Position numbers and translations under genes: made by a program
Part shown: piece after piece, positions 36,056 to 45,424 of the stretch
Position numbering within the stretch: the first letter of the stretch is position 1
How the letters are laid out: every line of letters begins with the position of its first letter
NCBI RefSeq assembly: GCF_014349235.1
Contig: NZ_JACSOH010000003.1
Coordinates: 1-64,000, forward strand
DNA from: Cytophaga sp. FL35
Lineage (GTDB): Bacteria; Bacteroidota; Bacteroidia; Flavobacteriales; Flavobacteriaceae
DNA: 64,000 nucleotides
Direction: 5' to 3'
Notes under the pieces: generated by a model
The model's input: the letters and a program-made list of their open reading frames with translations, nothing else
Database searches by the model: none
Told to the model about the DNA's origin: nothing

Positions 36056-37211
36056 CTATTTGTTCAGCATTTTTCTATTTTGTCTGGGAATCTTTCATCT
36101 TTCAGCACAAGAAAACGATTCCATACCCAATGCCCAACCTTCTCAAAAGACGGATTCCATTGCTATTATAATCCCGGAAATAGAGCTGGACAGTATTGTC
36201 ATAGATACAACCATTGTAGACACCGTAGTAATCAGAAAAACACAGGAAAAAATTAAAAATATACCAAGGAGTGTCGATTTAATGAATCCCGTTATTTCAT
36301 TTAAACGCACAAAGGCCTTGGGAGATAAACCTAATAATTTTAAAGTTCCCTCCTTTTGGACCAATGTAAACCAACTTGGTATTAATTTTAGCGAGGTAGC
36401 CTTTGTAAACTGGAATGCCGGTGGTAACAACTCCATTTCGGCCTTGGGAAAAGCCAAGTTTGAAAGAAATTATAAGTTTCGGTATATTCAGTGGGACAAC
36501 TATATGGAAATGAGTTATGGCCTCAATATTCAGGAGAACCAAAAAATAAGAAAGACCGATGATTCCTTTAGGGTGAGTTCCACTTTTGGTTTTCAGCGAG
36601 ACACCATCAGCAACTGGTATTATTCCGTCAAGGCGAATTTTAACACCCAATTCTCCAACGGTTATAAATATCCTAACAGGGACAATCCCATCTCACGATT
36701 TATGGCTCCGGGATATTCCTTTCTTGGTGCAGGTACTTCATACATCACCAAAGATCAACGATTCAACCTCTACATATCCCCTTTTACACAGAAGGTTACG
36801 TTTGTGTTGGATGAGGAATTGGCAAATAAAGGAGCGTTTGGTGTTCAAAAAGCGGTTACGGATGCCGAAGGAAATATTATAGAAGAGGGCAAAAGGACCC
36901 AAATAGAATTTGGTTTTTTGGTCACCAATCAATGGCAGACCGTGCTCATGAAAAACACCAATCTTAAAAACCGATTATCACTATACACGGACTATCTCCG
37001 GAATTTTGGGAATATTGATGTAGACTGGGAAATGACCATAGATTTAAGGGTGAATAAGTATATTTTGACCTCCATTGGTACACATATAATTTATGACGAC
37101 GATATTCTCTTTGATGAACAGACCAATGAAGAGGGTATAGTTACCAATCCCGGAAGGCCAAAAATTCAATTTAAACAACTGCTAGGCGTTGGGGTAAGTT
37201 ATGCCTTTTAG
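36033..37211 (+). CDS. DUF3078 family outer-membrane-like protein
   Basis: A 392-residue exported protein (signal peptide MRHNHHLSYLFSIFLFCLGI up to LSAQ) with a low-complexity Ile/Asp/Val stretch (EIELDSIVIDTTIVDTVVI) and then a beta-strand-rich region matching DUF3078: QLGINFSEVAFVNWNAGGNN, FQRDTISNWYYSVKANFNTQ and FMAPGYSFLGAGTSY. The C-terminus ends on Phe (LLGVGVSYAF), as in outer-membrane barrels. Function is not known. It overlaps dxs by 23 bases and its stop overlaps that of dgt on the other strand, so it is probably translationally coupled to dxs. Confidence 0.9.
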   Translation: MRHNHHLSYLFSIFLFCLGIFHLSAQENDSIPNAQPSQKTDSIAIIIPEIELDSIVIDTTIVDTVVIRKTQEKIKNIPRSVDLMNPVISFKRTKALGDKPNNFKVPSFWTNVNQLGINFSEVAFVNWNAGGNNSISALGKAKFERNYKFRYIQWDNYMEMSYGLNIQENQKIRKTDDSFRVSSTFGFQRDTISNWYYSVKANFNTQFSNGYKYPNRDNPISRFMAPGYSFLGAGTSYITKDQRFNLYISPFTQKVTFVLDEELANKGAFGVQKAVTDAEGNIIEEGKRTQIEFGFLVTNQWQTVLMKNTNLKNRLSLYTDYLRNFGNIDVDWEMTIDLRVNKYILTSIGTHIIYDDDILFDEQTNEEGIVTNPGRPKIQFKQLLGVGVSYAF

Positions 37212-38551
37212 AGCTGCTTGCCCATAATTTTATTATGAATGTGAACGGCAGACCGATCAGATAAACTTGCCACATAGCAGCAAGTGTTTAACAATACTTC
37301 GTAAACGGAGGTTTCGGTATTTTGATAGCATTCCGGAAGTGTGGTAATCATGAGTTCGTCATAATTTCCGGCTATTCCCTCTCTTTGCCGTAATAAAGCC
37401 TGGGTGTAAACTTCAAGGATATCCGAAATAATTTTATAACCGGCTATTTCTTTTTCAATGACTTCCTGTGAACGATATATTTTTTCAACGCTCAAGGAAA
37501 TAATATCCGATATTTGCGCTTCATACCTACTTTTATCCAAAAGTGAGACGGAAAATTCGCCATTCAAGATAGCTTCCTCATTTTCTATAAAAACGTCTAC
37601 CGCATCGGAAATTAAAGTACTTATAGCAAGTGCCCGTAAGTAGCTTAGCCTATCTTCCTTGAATGCCAAAGAATTATACTTTTTGGTATTAATGTTATCC
37701 TTTACCAATTTTATTAGGTATTCCAAAGCGTAGTCCTCTGAAATTAGTCCCAGATTAATGCCATCCTCAAAATCGATTATAGTATAGCAAATGTCATCTG
37801 CGGCTTCAACCAAATATGTGAGTGGATGGCGAGAATAGGAAACGGATTCTCCTTTTCTGGTTTGCAATAAACCTAACTCCTCCGCCACTTGACAAAAGGT
37901 CTCCTTATCAGATTGAAAAAAACCAAACTTCTTATCGGAAATATGTTGGCTCGGCTTTTTGGGCAACGATTCCTTAGGATACTTCATAAACGCCCCCAAT
38001 GTGCCATAACTAAGTCTTAAACCACCCTCAACCCCTTTTTTGGATTGGGTTAGCAGCCTATACCCATTGGCATTGCCTTCAAAATCAATTAAATCCTGAT
38101 ACTCTTTTTTAGATAATAATGATTGGTATATTAACCCCTTTCCAGTCTTAAAAAATTCCCCTATGGCCTTCTCCCCACTATGCCCAAAAGGAGGGTTCCC
38201 AATATCATGTGAAAGAGCTGCCGCGGCAACAATGGCACCAAAATCATTAAATCGGTACCCATGTACTTGGGCCAGATGCGGATGCTTTTCCAAAATTTTC
38301 TTTCCAGCGATTCTTCCTAAACTGCGCCCCACAACGGAAACCTCTAAGCTATGCGTAAGCCGTGTGTGCACAAAATCAGTATTGGAAAGCGGTATGACCT
38401 GTGTTTTATCTTGAAGACTTCTGAAGGCACTGGAGAATATAATCCGGTCATAGTCCACCTCAAAACCCAATCGCGTCTCGTCTTGTTCCTTTCGCAACCT
38501 TTTCAAGGTATCGCCCTGTCTTTTTAACGACAAAAGTTTTTCCCATTCCAT
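37208..38551 (-). CDS. dgt: Deoxyguanosinetriphosphate triphosphohydrolase (dNTPase)
   Basis: Hydrolyses dNTPs to deoxynucleoside and triphosphate, controlling dNTP pools and possibly limiting phage. The 447 residues contain the HD-domain metal ligands His67 (RLTHSLE), His115-Asp116 (LSHDIGNPPFGHSGEKAI) and a downstream Asp (EAADDICYTIIDFEDGI), with the N-terminal motif DYDRIIFSSAFRSLQDKTQV that is diagnostic for the Dgt family. It is convergent with the DUF3078 gene, sharing 4 bases. The upstream region to 38701 holds the divergent small secreted gene. Confidence 0.95.
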   Translation of the reverse strand: MEWEKLLSLKRQGDTLKRLRKEQDETRLGFEVDYDRIIFSSAFRSLQDKTQVIPLSNTDFVHTRLTHSLEVSVVGRSLGRIAGKKILEKHPHLAQVHGYRFNDFGAIVAAAALSHDIGNPPFGHSGEKAIGEFFKTGKGLIYQSLLSKKEYQDLIDFEGNANGYRLLTQSKKGVEGGLRLSYGTLGAFMKYPKESLPKKPSQHISDKKFGFFQSDKETFCQVAEELGLLQTRKGESVSYSRHPLTYLVEAADDICYTIIDFEDGINLGLISEDYALEYLIKLVKDNINTKKYNSLAFKEDRLSYLRALAISTLISDAVDVFIENEEAILNGEFSVSLLDKSRYEAQISDIISLSVEKIYRSQEVIEKEIAGYKIISDILEVYTQALLRQREGIAGNYDELMITTLPECYQNTETSVYEVLLNTCCYVASLSDRSAVHIHNKIMGKQL

Positions 38552-38700
38552 ATCTACTGATTATGCCTGCAAGATACGTCATTTGGCGTGTACCGTTCAC
38601 AGCATACGGCACAGCAAAAGTTAACGTTAATTGTGCTTTGTTTTAAAATACTGGTAACCTAAACTTTACATTGGATTTTTTTCTTTGCAAAAAGAAAAAA

Positions 38701-39075
38701 ATGAACAAATTACTTCTTCTTTTTTGTCTCCTTATAGGTACAGGGGCCTACGCTCAATCCGAAGGGAGCGTTAAAGGAAATATTACGGATATGGAAATGG
38801 GCGGCGAACCCCTAATGTTTGCCTTGGTTGAAATTGAAGGAACCAATTGGTCCACTGAGACCAATTTCAACGGAAATTTTGAATTGGAGCATATTACCCC
38901 AGGCAACTATACCATAGAAATAAGCTCCTTGGGTTATTCTACCATATCCTTACCTATTGAGGTGGTGGATAGTGAAACCATTTATATTCAAGAAGGTCTG
39001 CATGCTAAACAAATGAGTTTAGAAGAGGTGCAAACACTAACGAGTACCAAGAAAACTGCCTTTGCAGGTAAATAG
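38701..39075 (+). CDS. Secreted single-domain carboxypeptidase-like regulatory protein
   Basis: A 124-residue exported protein: signal peptide MNKLLLLFCLLIGTGAYAQS, then one carboxypeptidase-D-type regulatory domain (GNITDMEMGGEPLMFALVEI, TEIN-like loop, NFNGNFELEHITPGNYTIEI, SSLGYSTISLPIEV). This is the same domain that begins SusC proteins, here without plug or barrel. It ends with LEEVQTLTSTKKTAFAGK, which resembles the beginning of the SusC junction, so it may be a free-standing remnant or a distinct small periplasmic/surface protein. The start is the ATG at 38701 because the signal peptide begins there; the 10 codons before it are Lys- and Phe-rich noise. It ends just before a strong terminator. 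Confidence 0.8.
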   Translation: MNKLLLLFCLLIGTGAYAQSEGSVKGNITDMEMGGEPLMFALVEIEGTNWSTETNFNGNFELEHITPGNYTIEISSLGYSTISLPIEVVDSETIYIQEGLHAKQMSLEEVQTLTSTKKTAFAGK

Positions 39076-39086
39076 TTAAAATGGCA

Positions 39087-39128
39087 AGCATAAAAAAAGC
39101 AACGCAGAAGCGTTGCTTTTTTTATGCT
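39087..39128. terminator. Bidirectional terminator, perfect 19-bp inverted repeat
   Basis: AGCATAAAAAAAGCAACGC, loop AGAA, then the exact complement with seven T. The A-run and T-run on either side make it function in both directions, ending the 38701 gene (+) and the 39146 gene (-). Confidence 0.92.
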
Positions 39129-39145
39129 ATGTAATTTATTTTCCT

Positions 39146-39505
39146 CTAATCTTTAGAAACCAGAGAAGATTTGTTGCCTTTATCGGTAACACTGGCAATT
39201 GCATTGTTATCAAACTCTACTTCCTTTACAACTCCGTTACTGATAAATCTCCATTTTCCGGTTCTAATTCCTCGATTATATCTTCCCTCTGAAATTAAAT
39301 CCCCTTCGTCATTGTACTTTAACCAATCCCCATGCAGCTTACCATTCAAATCAAAAGTTCCTTGTTGACTTATTTCTCCGTTATCATGAAAATAAGTAGC
39401 TTCAATAAGATTGGTTTCCGTATTTAGTTTTACCTCTTTCTCTTTTTGTGCGTAGCCAACACTTAAGGTTAAAGCCATTGCAATTAAAACGATTGTATGT
39501 TTCAT
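39146..39505 (-). CDS. Secreted MORN/YwqK-like repeat protein
   Basis: A 119-residue exported protein with signal peptide MKHTIVLIAMALTLSVGYAQ. Repeats of the MORN-variant/YwqK type are visible: ATYFHDNGEISQQGTF, DLNGKLHGDWLKYNDEGDLI, SEGRYNRGIRTGKWRF. Proteins like this are often auto-named as YwqK family antitoxins, but that label has little support; here no toxin gene is adjacent. It is monocistronic, with a purine-rich AAGGAG just before the ATG and a possible TAACTTTG promoter box about 110 bases upstream. Confidence 0.85.
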   Translation of the reverse strand: MKHTIVLIAMALTLSVGYAQKEKEVKLNTETNLIEATYFHDNGEISQQGTFDLNGKLHGDWLKYNDEGDLISEGRYNRGIRTGKWRFISNGVVKEVEFDNNAIASVTDKGNKSSLVSKD

Positions 39506-39964
39506 ATCTCCTTATTTTGTTTCTTTAATAAAATTTTGATGGATCATCCAAAACTTTCAACACTCATTAAATCCCAATCTTTAAACATTCGGTTTTAGAG
39601 CAGAAGTTGATTCAAAGTTACAATAATTTTACATTAAAATCATTATTGCTTAACATTAAATTTACATAGGAAACGAAAATTTTGTTCCTTTATTGCGCTA
39701 ATCCACTAAAAATATTCCTTCCTTTTACTGGGGAACAGAATTGCTATACAGCTGCCAAGCTCTTCATTTACAGGAAAACCCAATAGGACAGCCATATCAA
39801 GGCTCTCCTCTTTTTATCAAAATTCATTTATATTTAGACTTAGAATAAGATGTTACTTATTTTATAAAGGATTCTCAATTAGGGCAGCATATAAACACTT
39901 CATAACTTTATGTTAACCTAATTGCTAATTTATAGTGGCATTTTTGTGCATATTTTAAAGATTA
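39506..39964. other. 459-base intergenic region
   Basis: Lies between the divergent YwqK-like gene and the phosphate transporter. AT-rich, no open frame of note. On the minus strand TAACTTTG at 39613-39620 matches the TAnnTTTG box, without a clear upstream box. The centre (about 39660-39860) has mixed composition without an obvious hairpin or repeat; a small RNA cannot be excluded or supported. Confidence 0.4.
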
Positions 39965-42214
39965 ATGGGCGAAAGTTTATATCTATTCATGATTGTGGCA
40001 TTAGCAGTGCTTGCCATAACAGATTTAGTTGTTGGAGTTAGTAATGACGCGGTGAATTTTCTTAATTCTGCCATAGGCTCAAAGGCTATTTCCTTTAAAA
40101 CCATAATGATTGTTGCCAGTGTAGGTATTGCTTTTGGGGCAATGTCCTCGAGTGGTATGATGGAAGTGGCCCGTAAGGGTATTTTTAATCCGGAACAATT
40201 TGTTTTTTCGGAAATCATGATTGTCTTTATGGCCGTTATGATTACTGACATTTTACTCTTGGATTTTTTCAATACTTTGGGAATGCCCACCTCAACAACG
40301 GTTTCCATCGTATTTGAGCTTTTAGGGGCTGCTGTAGCCATTTCAATCGTAAAAATTTTTAGCAATGATGATTCACTTGGGGATTTAGGCTCCTATATCA
40401 ATACCGATAAAGCAACTGAAATCATCCTGGGCATTCTACTTTCGGTGGTCATAGCTTTTACCATTGGAGCGTTGGTTCAATTTGTTTCCCGACTTCTTAT
40501 CTCATTTAAGTTCGATCAAAAACCTAAGTGGGTAAGTGCCATATTTGGTGGATTTGCAGTAACCTCAATTATCTATTTTATTATAGTTAAGGGCCTTAAA
40601 AGTGCAGCCATTTTCACTCCGGAAACCTTGGCTTTCATTGGAGAAAATCCAGAGATATTTCTTCTAATGAACTTTGTTTTTTGGACCCTCTTCTCCCTTT
40701 TGGTTACCACCATTTTCAAATGGAATGTTTATGTAGTGGTCATAGTTTTGGGAACATTTGCACTTGCCATGGCATTTGCAGGTAATGACTTGGTGAATTT
40801 TATTGGTGTTCCTTTAGCTGCCCTTGCTTCTTATACTGCATGGAGCGAATCTGGAATTCCTGCAACCGAATACACTATGGAAGGGTTGGCTTCAGCCGTA
40901 CAGACGCCTACTTATTTGTTGCTATTTTCAGGGATTGTCATGGTCATTACCCTTTGGTTTTCTTCAAAGGCTAGAAATGTAGTCAAGACCAGTGTAGACC
41001 TTTCAAGACAGGATGAGGGTGACGAACGTTTTCAACCTAATTTCCTCTCCAGACAAATCGTAAAATATACTATCAAGGCCTCAGAAAACGTCATGGGGGT
41101 TATTCCCGCAGGATGGGTAAAAAAAATGGACAAGCAGTTTGAAAAACCGTATGTCTACATTCCCAAAAGTAGAATCCAAGACCTTCCGGCATTTGATTAT
41201 GTTAGAGCCGCCGTTAATCTTATGGTGGCCAGTGTTTTGATTTCATTGGCAACCTCCATGAAATTACCACTATCCACAACCTATGTGACCTTTATGGTGG
41301 CAATGGGCTCTTCCTTAGCGGACAGGGCTTGGGGTCCTGAAAGTGCTGTTTATCGTGTAGCCGGGGTACTTAATGTAATTGGCGGGTGGTTCTTTACTGC
41401 CATAAGTGCGTTTACGGCCGCGGCAATTATAGCGTATGTTATTCATTTAGGCGGAGTTTGGGCTATTGGAATTTTGCTCATCTTGGCATTCTTGCTGATA
41501 GGAAAAAACTACCTCACCCACTCTAAAAAAATGAAAGAGACCAAGCTTGAGGAAAAACTGGAAAAAGCAGAGAGCAACTCTATTATTGGGGTTATTGAAG
41601 AAAGCTCATCCAACATAGCTTTGGCAATTAATAGAGCCAATAAAATTTATACGCAGAGTATTGATGGTTTGGCCAAGCATGATATTGATACCTTAAAAAA
41701 GAGTAAAAAGGGAATTGCCAAGCTGGATAAGGAAGTAGAGGGTCTAAGGGACAATATTTTCTATTTTATCAAAAATCTGGACGAATCCAGTGTAGGGACC
41801 AGTAATTTTTACATTACTATCCTAAGTTACCTACAGGACATGACCCAGTCTCTGGAATACATCGCCAAGGCTGGATATAAACACGTTCATAACAATCATA
41901 AAAAATTACGTTTTAACCAGATAAAGGACTTAAAAGAAACCGATGGGTATATTGATGACCTTTTTGGCGAAATAAAAGACATTTTCGAGAAAAAGGATTT
42001 CTTAAAACTTACAGAACTCATCGTAAATAAACAGGAACTTTTTCAAAAATTGGACCTAAAAATCCAAAAGCAGGTGGAACGCACAAGGGCAGACGAATCA
42101 AGCCCCAAAAACACTGCACTTTACTTTAGTCTTTTGCTTGAGACAAAAGATTTATTAGTGGCCACCATGAACCTGTTGGAGACTTATGATGAGCATGCAA
42201 ACGTAAAAGTCTAG
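39965..42214 (+). CDS. PiT-type inorganic phosphate transporter fused to a PhoU-like domain
   Basis: Inner-membrane phosphate permease of 749 residues. The N-terminal part has the PiT repeat (VVGVSNDAVNFLNSAIGSKA near 22-41) and the second half-repeat (MAFAGNDLVNFIGVPLAA near 270-287; LPLSTTYVTFMVAMGSSLAD near 437), with about ten membrane helices. From about residue 515 to the end the protein is soluble and helical (KMKETKLEEKLEKAESN, SLEYIAKAGYKHVHNNHKKL), resembling a DUF47/PhoU-like domain. In most bacteria PiT and its DUF47 partner are separate genes; here they are one chain. It stands alone, preceded by 459 bases of non-coding DNA. Confidence 0.92.
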   Translation: MGESLYLFMIVALAVLAITDLVVGVSNDAVNFLNSAIGSKAISFKTIMIVASVGIAFGAMSSSGMMEVARKGIFNPEQFVFSEIMIVFMAVMITDILLLDFFNTLGMPTSTTVSIVFELLGAAVAISIVKIFSNDDSLGDLGSYINTDKATEIILGILLSVVIAFTIGALVQFVSRLLISFKFDQKPKWVSAIFGGFAVTSIIYFIIVKGLKSAAIFTPETLAFIGENPEIFLLMNFVFWTLFSLLVTTIFKWNVYVVVIVLGTFALAMAFAGNDLVNFIGVPLAALASYTAWSESGIPATEYTMEGLASAVQTPTYLLLFSGIVMVITLWFSSKARNVVKTSVDLSRQDEGDERFQPNFLSRQIVKYTIKASENVMGVIPAGWVKKMDKQFEKPYVYIPKSRIQDLPAFDYVRAAVNLMVASVLISLATSMKLPLSTTYVTFMVAMGSSLADRAWGPESAVYRVAGVLNVIGGWFFTAISAFTAAAIIAYVIHLGGVWAIGILLILAFLLIGKNYLTHSKKMKETKLEEKLEKAESNSIIGVIEESSSNIALAINRANKIYTQSIDGLAKHDIDTLKKSKKGIAKLDKEVEGLRDNIFYFIKNLDESSVGTSNFYITILSYLQDMTQSLEYIAKAGYKHVHNNHKKLRFNQIKDLKETDGYIDDLFGEIKDIFEKKDFLKLTELIVNKQELFQKLDLKIQKQVERTRADESSPKNTALYFSLLLETKDLLVATMNLLETYDEHANVKV

Positions 42215-42318
42215 TTCTTTTGGACTGTGTTCAGAAAGAAAAGACAGCTCACTTTATCGAAAAAATATCAGCAAAAGCTAAAAGCAACGTTAGGTAGTAA
42301 GACCCAAATCTTTACTAC

Positions 42319-43266
42319 ATGCGTTTTTCCATTTATCTATCCATTGTTTTTGGTGGTGCCTTATTGCTATCAAGTTGTGAAAAAAGCGATACTTCCATAG
42401 AGAGTGAAGAACAGCTTTCCATTAATATTGATGAAAGTGCCCGAAATTCTGCACTTCAACTCTACCAAGACTATTATTTAGCCTCTGCGAATAGTTCTTC
42501 GGATGTATCTTGGACGGGCAATGAACCCTCTTGTACACCGGGTACGGTTCCTCAAGACACAAAAGACAAAATATTATTGCGGTTGGATTATTATAGAAAA
42601 GCAGCAGGATTAAATAATGTTATTGAAGAGAACACAAATAAGTCTCAAAAAGCCCAAGAAGCGGCCCTAATGATGCATGCTAACGGGGCTTTGGAACATT
42701 TTCCTCCTAACTCGTGGAAATGTTATACGGAGGATGGCAGTGATGCTGCGGCAAATTCCCTCTTAACTTCTATAGATGGAGCCTCGGCAATTGATTCCTA
42801 TATTAGGGACCATGGCGCCAGTAACGGACCTGTAGGACATAGAAGATGGCTTCTTTGGCCCAGACTACAAGAAATGGGTATTGGTAACACCAATCGTTAC
42901 AATGCACTATGGGTGATAGGTAATGCGGGCCCTCGACCACAAGATGCACCGGAATTTATTGCTTGGCCACCTCAAGGCTACATTCCTAAACAGGTAACGT
43001 TCCCAAGATGGTCATTCTCTATCCATAATGCAGATTTTACCCAGACAAACGTAAAAATGAAATACAAAAGTGGTGGTACCATTTCTCTGGAAACCGAAGA
43101 ACTATCCAACTCATTCGGAGATAGAACCATCGTTTGGGTACCCAATATAAATACATCTACCATGGATTCCGATACCATTGTGGAAGTGACTCTAGAAAAT
43201 GTGGTGGTCAATGAAATAAGTATTGATTACACCTATGAAGTAATCATTTTTGACGCAAGAAACTAA
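42319..43266 (+). CDS. CAP-domain (SCP-like) lipoprotein
   Basis: A 315-residue lipoprotein (GALLLSSCEKSD, Cys20). After a Ser/Glu-rich linker it carries a CAP/SCP-like fold: ILLRLDYYRKAAGLNNVIEE, QKAQEAALMMHANGALEHFP, SWKCYTEDG and GPVGHRRWLLWPRLQEMGIG, where His and Glu residues of the CAP cavity are recognisable. The C-terminal third (from about 225) is a beta-rich immunoglobulin-like domain. Extracellular CAP proteins bind lipids, metals or cell-wall fragments; the function here is unknown. Monocistronic, convergent with nadD with no space between the stops. Confidence 0.85.
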   Translation: MRFSIYLSIVFGGALLLSSCEKSDTSIESEEQLSINIDESARNSALQLYQDYYLASANSSSDVSWTGNEPSCTPGTVPQDTKDKILLRLDYYRKAAGLNNVIEENTNKSQKAQEAALMMHANGALEHFPPNSWKCYTEDGSDAAANSLLTSIDGASAIDSYIRDHGASNGPVGHRRWLLWPRLQEMGIGNTNRYNALWVIGNAGPRPQDAPEFIAWPPQGYIPKQVTFPRWSFSIHNADFTQTNVKMKYKSGGTISLETEELSNSFGDRTIVWVPNINTSTMDSDTIVEVTLENVVVNEISIDYTYEVIIFDARN

Positions 43267-43851
43267 TTACCGGTAAAAGTTCATTTCATCCATATATAAC
43301 CAAACCTCCTGAGGCAACAGGGGTCTAATATTTTTGCCTTCCTTATGCGAATTTCGAATAAATGTGGATGAAATTTCCATAATTGGTGCATCTACCCTAT
43401 GCACTTTAGGATGGTCTTTAAATTGATGCTCTACTTTTCCTTCGGATATTCTGGGGTAGACAAATAAATCATAATTTTCTAGAATAACCTCGTAGTTTTT
43501 CCATTTATGAAACCCCTTAAGGTTGTCCTCGCCCATAATCAAACAGAACGAATATTGGTCAGCATACTTTTCATCTAGATGGGCCAAGGTATTTACCGTA
43601 TAATTTGGTTGAGGCAAATTGAACTCAATCTTACTTGGTTTTAATTTTGGGTAGTCCTTGGTCGCTTGATAAACCATCTCATACCTATGGTTATTGGCCA
43701 ACAGGGATTTTTTCTTTTTAAATGGACTTAAAGGTGTAACAACAAACCAAACTTCATCCAAATGGGAGTATTCGGCCATGTGGTTGGCAATGACCAGATG
43801 CCCAATATGAATGGGGTTGAACGTACCAAAGTACAAGCCTACCTTCTTCAT
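43267..43851 (-). CDS. nadD: Nicotinate-nucleotide adenylyltransferase
   Basis: Adenylates nicotinate mononucleotide in NAD biosynthesis. The 194 residues have the nucleotidyltransferase motif GTFNPIHIGH (9-18), VVTPLSPFKKKKSLL and MGEDNLKGFHKW, and the C-terminal ISSTFIRN motif that binds the phosphates. It is the third gene of a yicC-gmk-nadD operon, separated from gmk by 5 bases. Confidence 0.96.
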   Translation of the reverse strand: MKKVGLYFGTFNPIHIGHLVIANHMAEYSHLDEVWFVVTPLSPFKKKKSLLANNHRYEMVYQATKDYPKLKPSKIEFNLPQPNYTVNTLAHLDEKYADQYSFCLIMGEDNLKGFHKWKNYEVILENYDLFVYPRISEGKVEHQFKDHPKVHRVDAPIMEISSTFIRNSHKEGKNIRPLLPQEVWLYMDEMNFYR

Positions 43852-43856
43852 TTATA

Positions 43857-44444
43857 TTACTCCTCTTCTGAGTTTTCGATTACGTAACCCGCCACCAAAT
43901 CGTAGGCTTCCTTTAACGCCGTATCCAAATCGTAATTCTTGATGACCTTATCAAACTGTGGGGCTGTGGCCAACTCTACAGACGCCTTTGCGATTCGCAT
44001 GTTTATTTTATCCTCACTTTCCGTACTCCTCTTTTTTAGACGTATTTTTAACTCGTCTATACTTGGGGGTTTCACAAAAACTGCCAAGGTAACATCAGGA
44101 AATTTCCTTTTAATACGAAGGCCTCCTGCCACGTCAATATCAAAGATGACATTTTTTCCTTCGGCCCAAAGACGTTCTATTTCAGATTTTAAGGTACCAT
44201 AGAAGTTATCTCTATAAACTTCCTCCCATTCTAAAAAATCATCGTTCCTAATATGATTTTTAAACTCGGAAATAGACATAAAATAATAGTGCTCCCCTTG
44301 TTTCTCCTTTGGTCTGCGAGGTCTGGACGTTGCGGAAACCGAAAATGCCAAGTTGAGTTCCGGTTTATCCAATAAATGTCTTACAATGGTGGTTTTTCCA
44401 CTTCCTGAAGGTGCCGAGAAAATAATAAGTTTGCCGCCTTTCAT
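43857..44444 (-). CDS. gmk: Guanylate kinase
   Basis: Phosphorylates GMP to GDP. The 195 residues have the P-loop SAPSGSGKTT (10-19), the GMP-binding segment SVSATSRPRRPKEKQGEHYY and the lid/Walker-like segment NVIFDIDVAGGLRIKRKFPD. Length is normal for the family. Middle gene of the yicC-gmk-nadD operon, a pairing (yicC-gmk) widely conserved in bacteria. Confidence 0.96.
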   Translation of the reverse strand: MKGGKLIIFSAPSGSGKTTIVRHLLDKPELNLAFSVSATSRPRRPKEKQGEHYYFMSISEFKNHIRNDDFLEWEEVYRDNFYGTLKSEIERLWAEGKNVIFDIDVAGGLRIKRKFPDVTLAVFVKPPSIDELKIRLKKRSTESEDKINMRIAKASVELATAPQFDKVIKNYDLDTALKEAYDLVAGYVIENSEEE

Positions 44445-44468
44445 TTATACTAGTATTCTTTCTTAAAC

Positions 44469-45326
44469 TTAAAGCACGTTGAGCATTTGCTCCTTGATTT
44501 TTTCCAACTCGTCCTTCATTTGAACCACCAGCTGTTGCATTGGCGCATAGTTGGCCTTGGAACCTATGGTATTTATTTCCCTGCCAATTTCCTGAGAAAT
44601 AAAGCCCAGCTTCTTTCCATTGGAATCCGCAGAGCTCAAGGTGCTTGAAAAATATTTCAGGTGGTTCGCCAATCTTACCTTTTCTTCCGTAATATCATAT
44701 TTTTCCAAATAATAGATAAGCTCCTGTTCAAACCTATTGGCATCCACATCTGTTTGTAGGTCAGATACAGCTTTTTTAAGGCGCTCCCGAACATCAGACT
44801 GTCTTTCAGGATCCATTTGCTCCACGCTTTTTAGAAGTTGCTGTAAAGTTTCTATCCGTTGAACAAAGTCATTTTCCAGAACTTGGCCCTCCTCTGAACG
44901 AAAAAGATTGATTTCCTTTAGTGCCTGGGTCACTGCTTCCTTTATATGTTCATACTCCTCTTCATCAATATCCTCCCTGTCCGTTTTTAAGGCATCTGGC
45001 ATCCTTAGGGCCATATCCAATAATCGTAGCTCATCCCCGGCAGCAATTTCCCTTAATTGACTCATGTAATTCTCTACGGCGGGTCTGTTTACTTCTGCCG
45101 AAGTTTCTTCCCCTGTAAATTCCACATAGAGCCCAAAATCTACCTTACCCCTAACCAAGGAGCTGGCGATAACTTTACGTAATTCCAATTCCTTTTCCCT
45201 ATAGCTAGAAGGCATTCTAGCGTTCAGGTCCAGATTTTTGCTATTGAGTGATTTAAGCTCTACCGTAATTTTTTTGGAAGGCAGCTGAATTACGTGCTTA
45301 CCGAAACCGGTCATGGATTGAATCAT
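44469..45326 (-). CDS. yicC: YicC/YloC family endoribonuclease
   Basis: A 285-residue member of the YicC family, reported elsewhere as an endoribonuclease. The N-terminal signature MIQSMTGFGKHVIQLPSKKI, ELKSLNSKNLDLNARMPSSY is complete, as is the C-terminal domain with KLGFISQEIGREINTIGSKA and a C-terminal EKIKEQMLNVL. It leads the operon with gmk and nadD, with a consensus promoter 20 bases upstream. Confidence 0.94.
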   Translation of the reverse strand: MIQSMTGFGKHVIQLPSKKITVELKSLNSKNLDLNARMPSSYREKELELRKVIASSLVRGKVDFGLYVEFTGEETSAEVNRPAVENYMSQLREIAAGDELRLLDMALRMPDALKTDREDIDEEEYEHIKEAVTQALKEINLFRSEEGQVLENDFVQRIETLQQLLKSVEQMDPERQSDVRERLKKAVSDLQTDVDANRFEQELIYYLEKYDITEEKVRLANHLKYFSSTLSSADSNGKKLGFISQEIGREINTIGSKANYAPMQQLVVQMKDELEKIKEQMLNVL

Positions 45327-45345
45327 AGAAACTACTGTATTTTGG

Positions 45346-45378
45346 CAAAGGTAACTGAATTAAGCTTAGTACTATAAA
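45346..45378 (-). promoter_or_regulatory. Promoter of the yicC-gmk-nadD operon
   Basis: On the minus strand TTTA (45378-45375), a 21-base spacer and TACCTTTG (45353-45346) fit the Bacteroidota promoter with one mismatch in the upstream box. Predicted start near 45340, about 14 bases before the yicC ATG. Confidence 0.65.
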
Positions 45379-45424
45379 CTTCGTTCATACAGTTCCTTTC
45401 AACTCTTAACTAATGAATACAATA

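Noticed and set aside
39146-39505. Toxin-antitoxin module (YwqK antitoxin)
   Set aside because: Only the repeat-containing exported protein is present; there is no adjacent toxin-like gene, and a secreted protein is unlikely to be an antitoxin.
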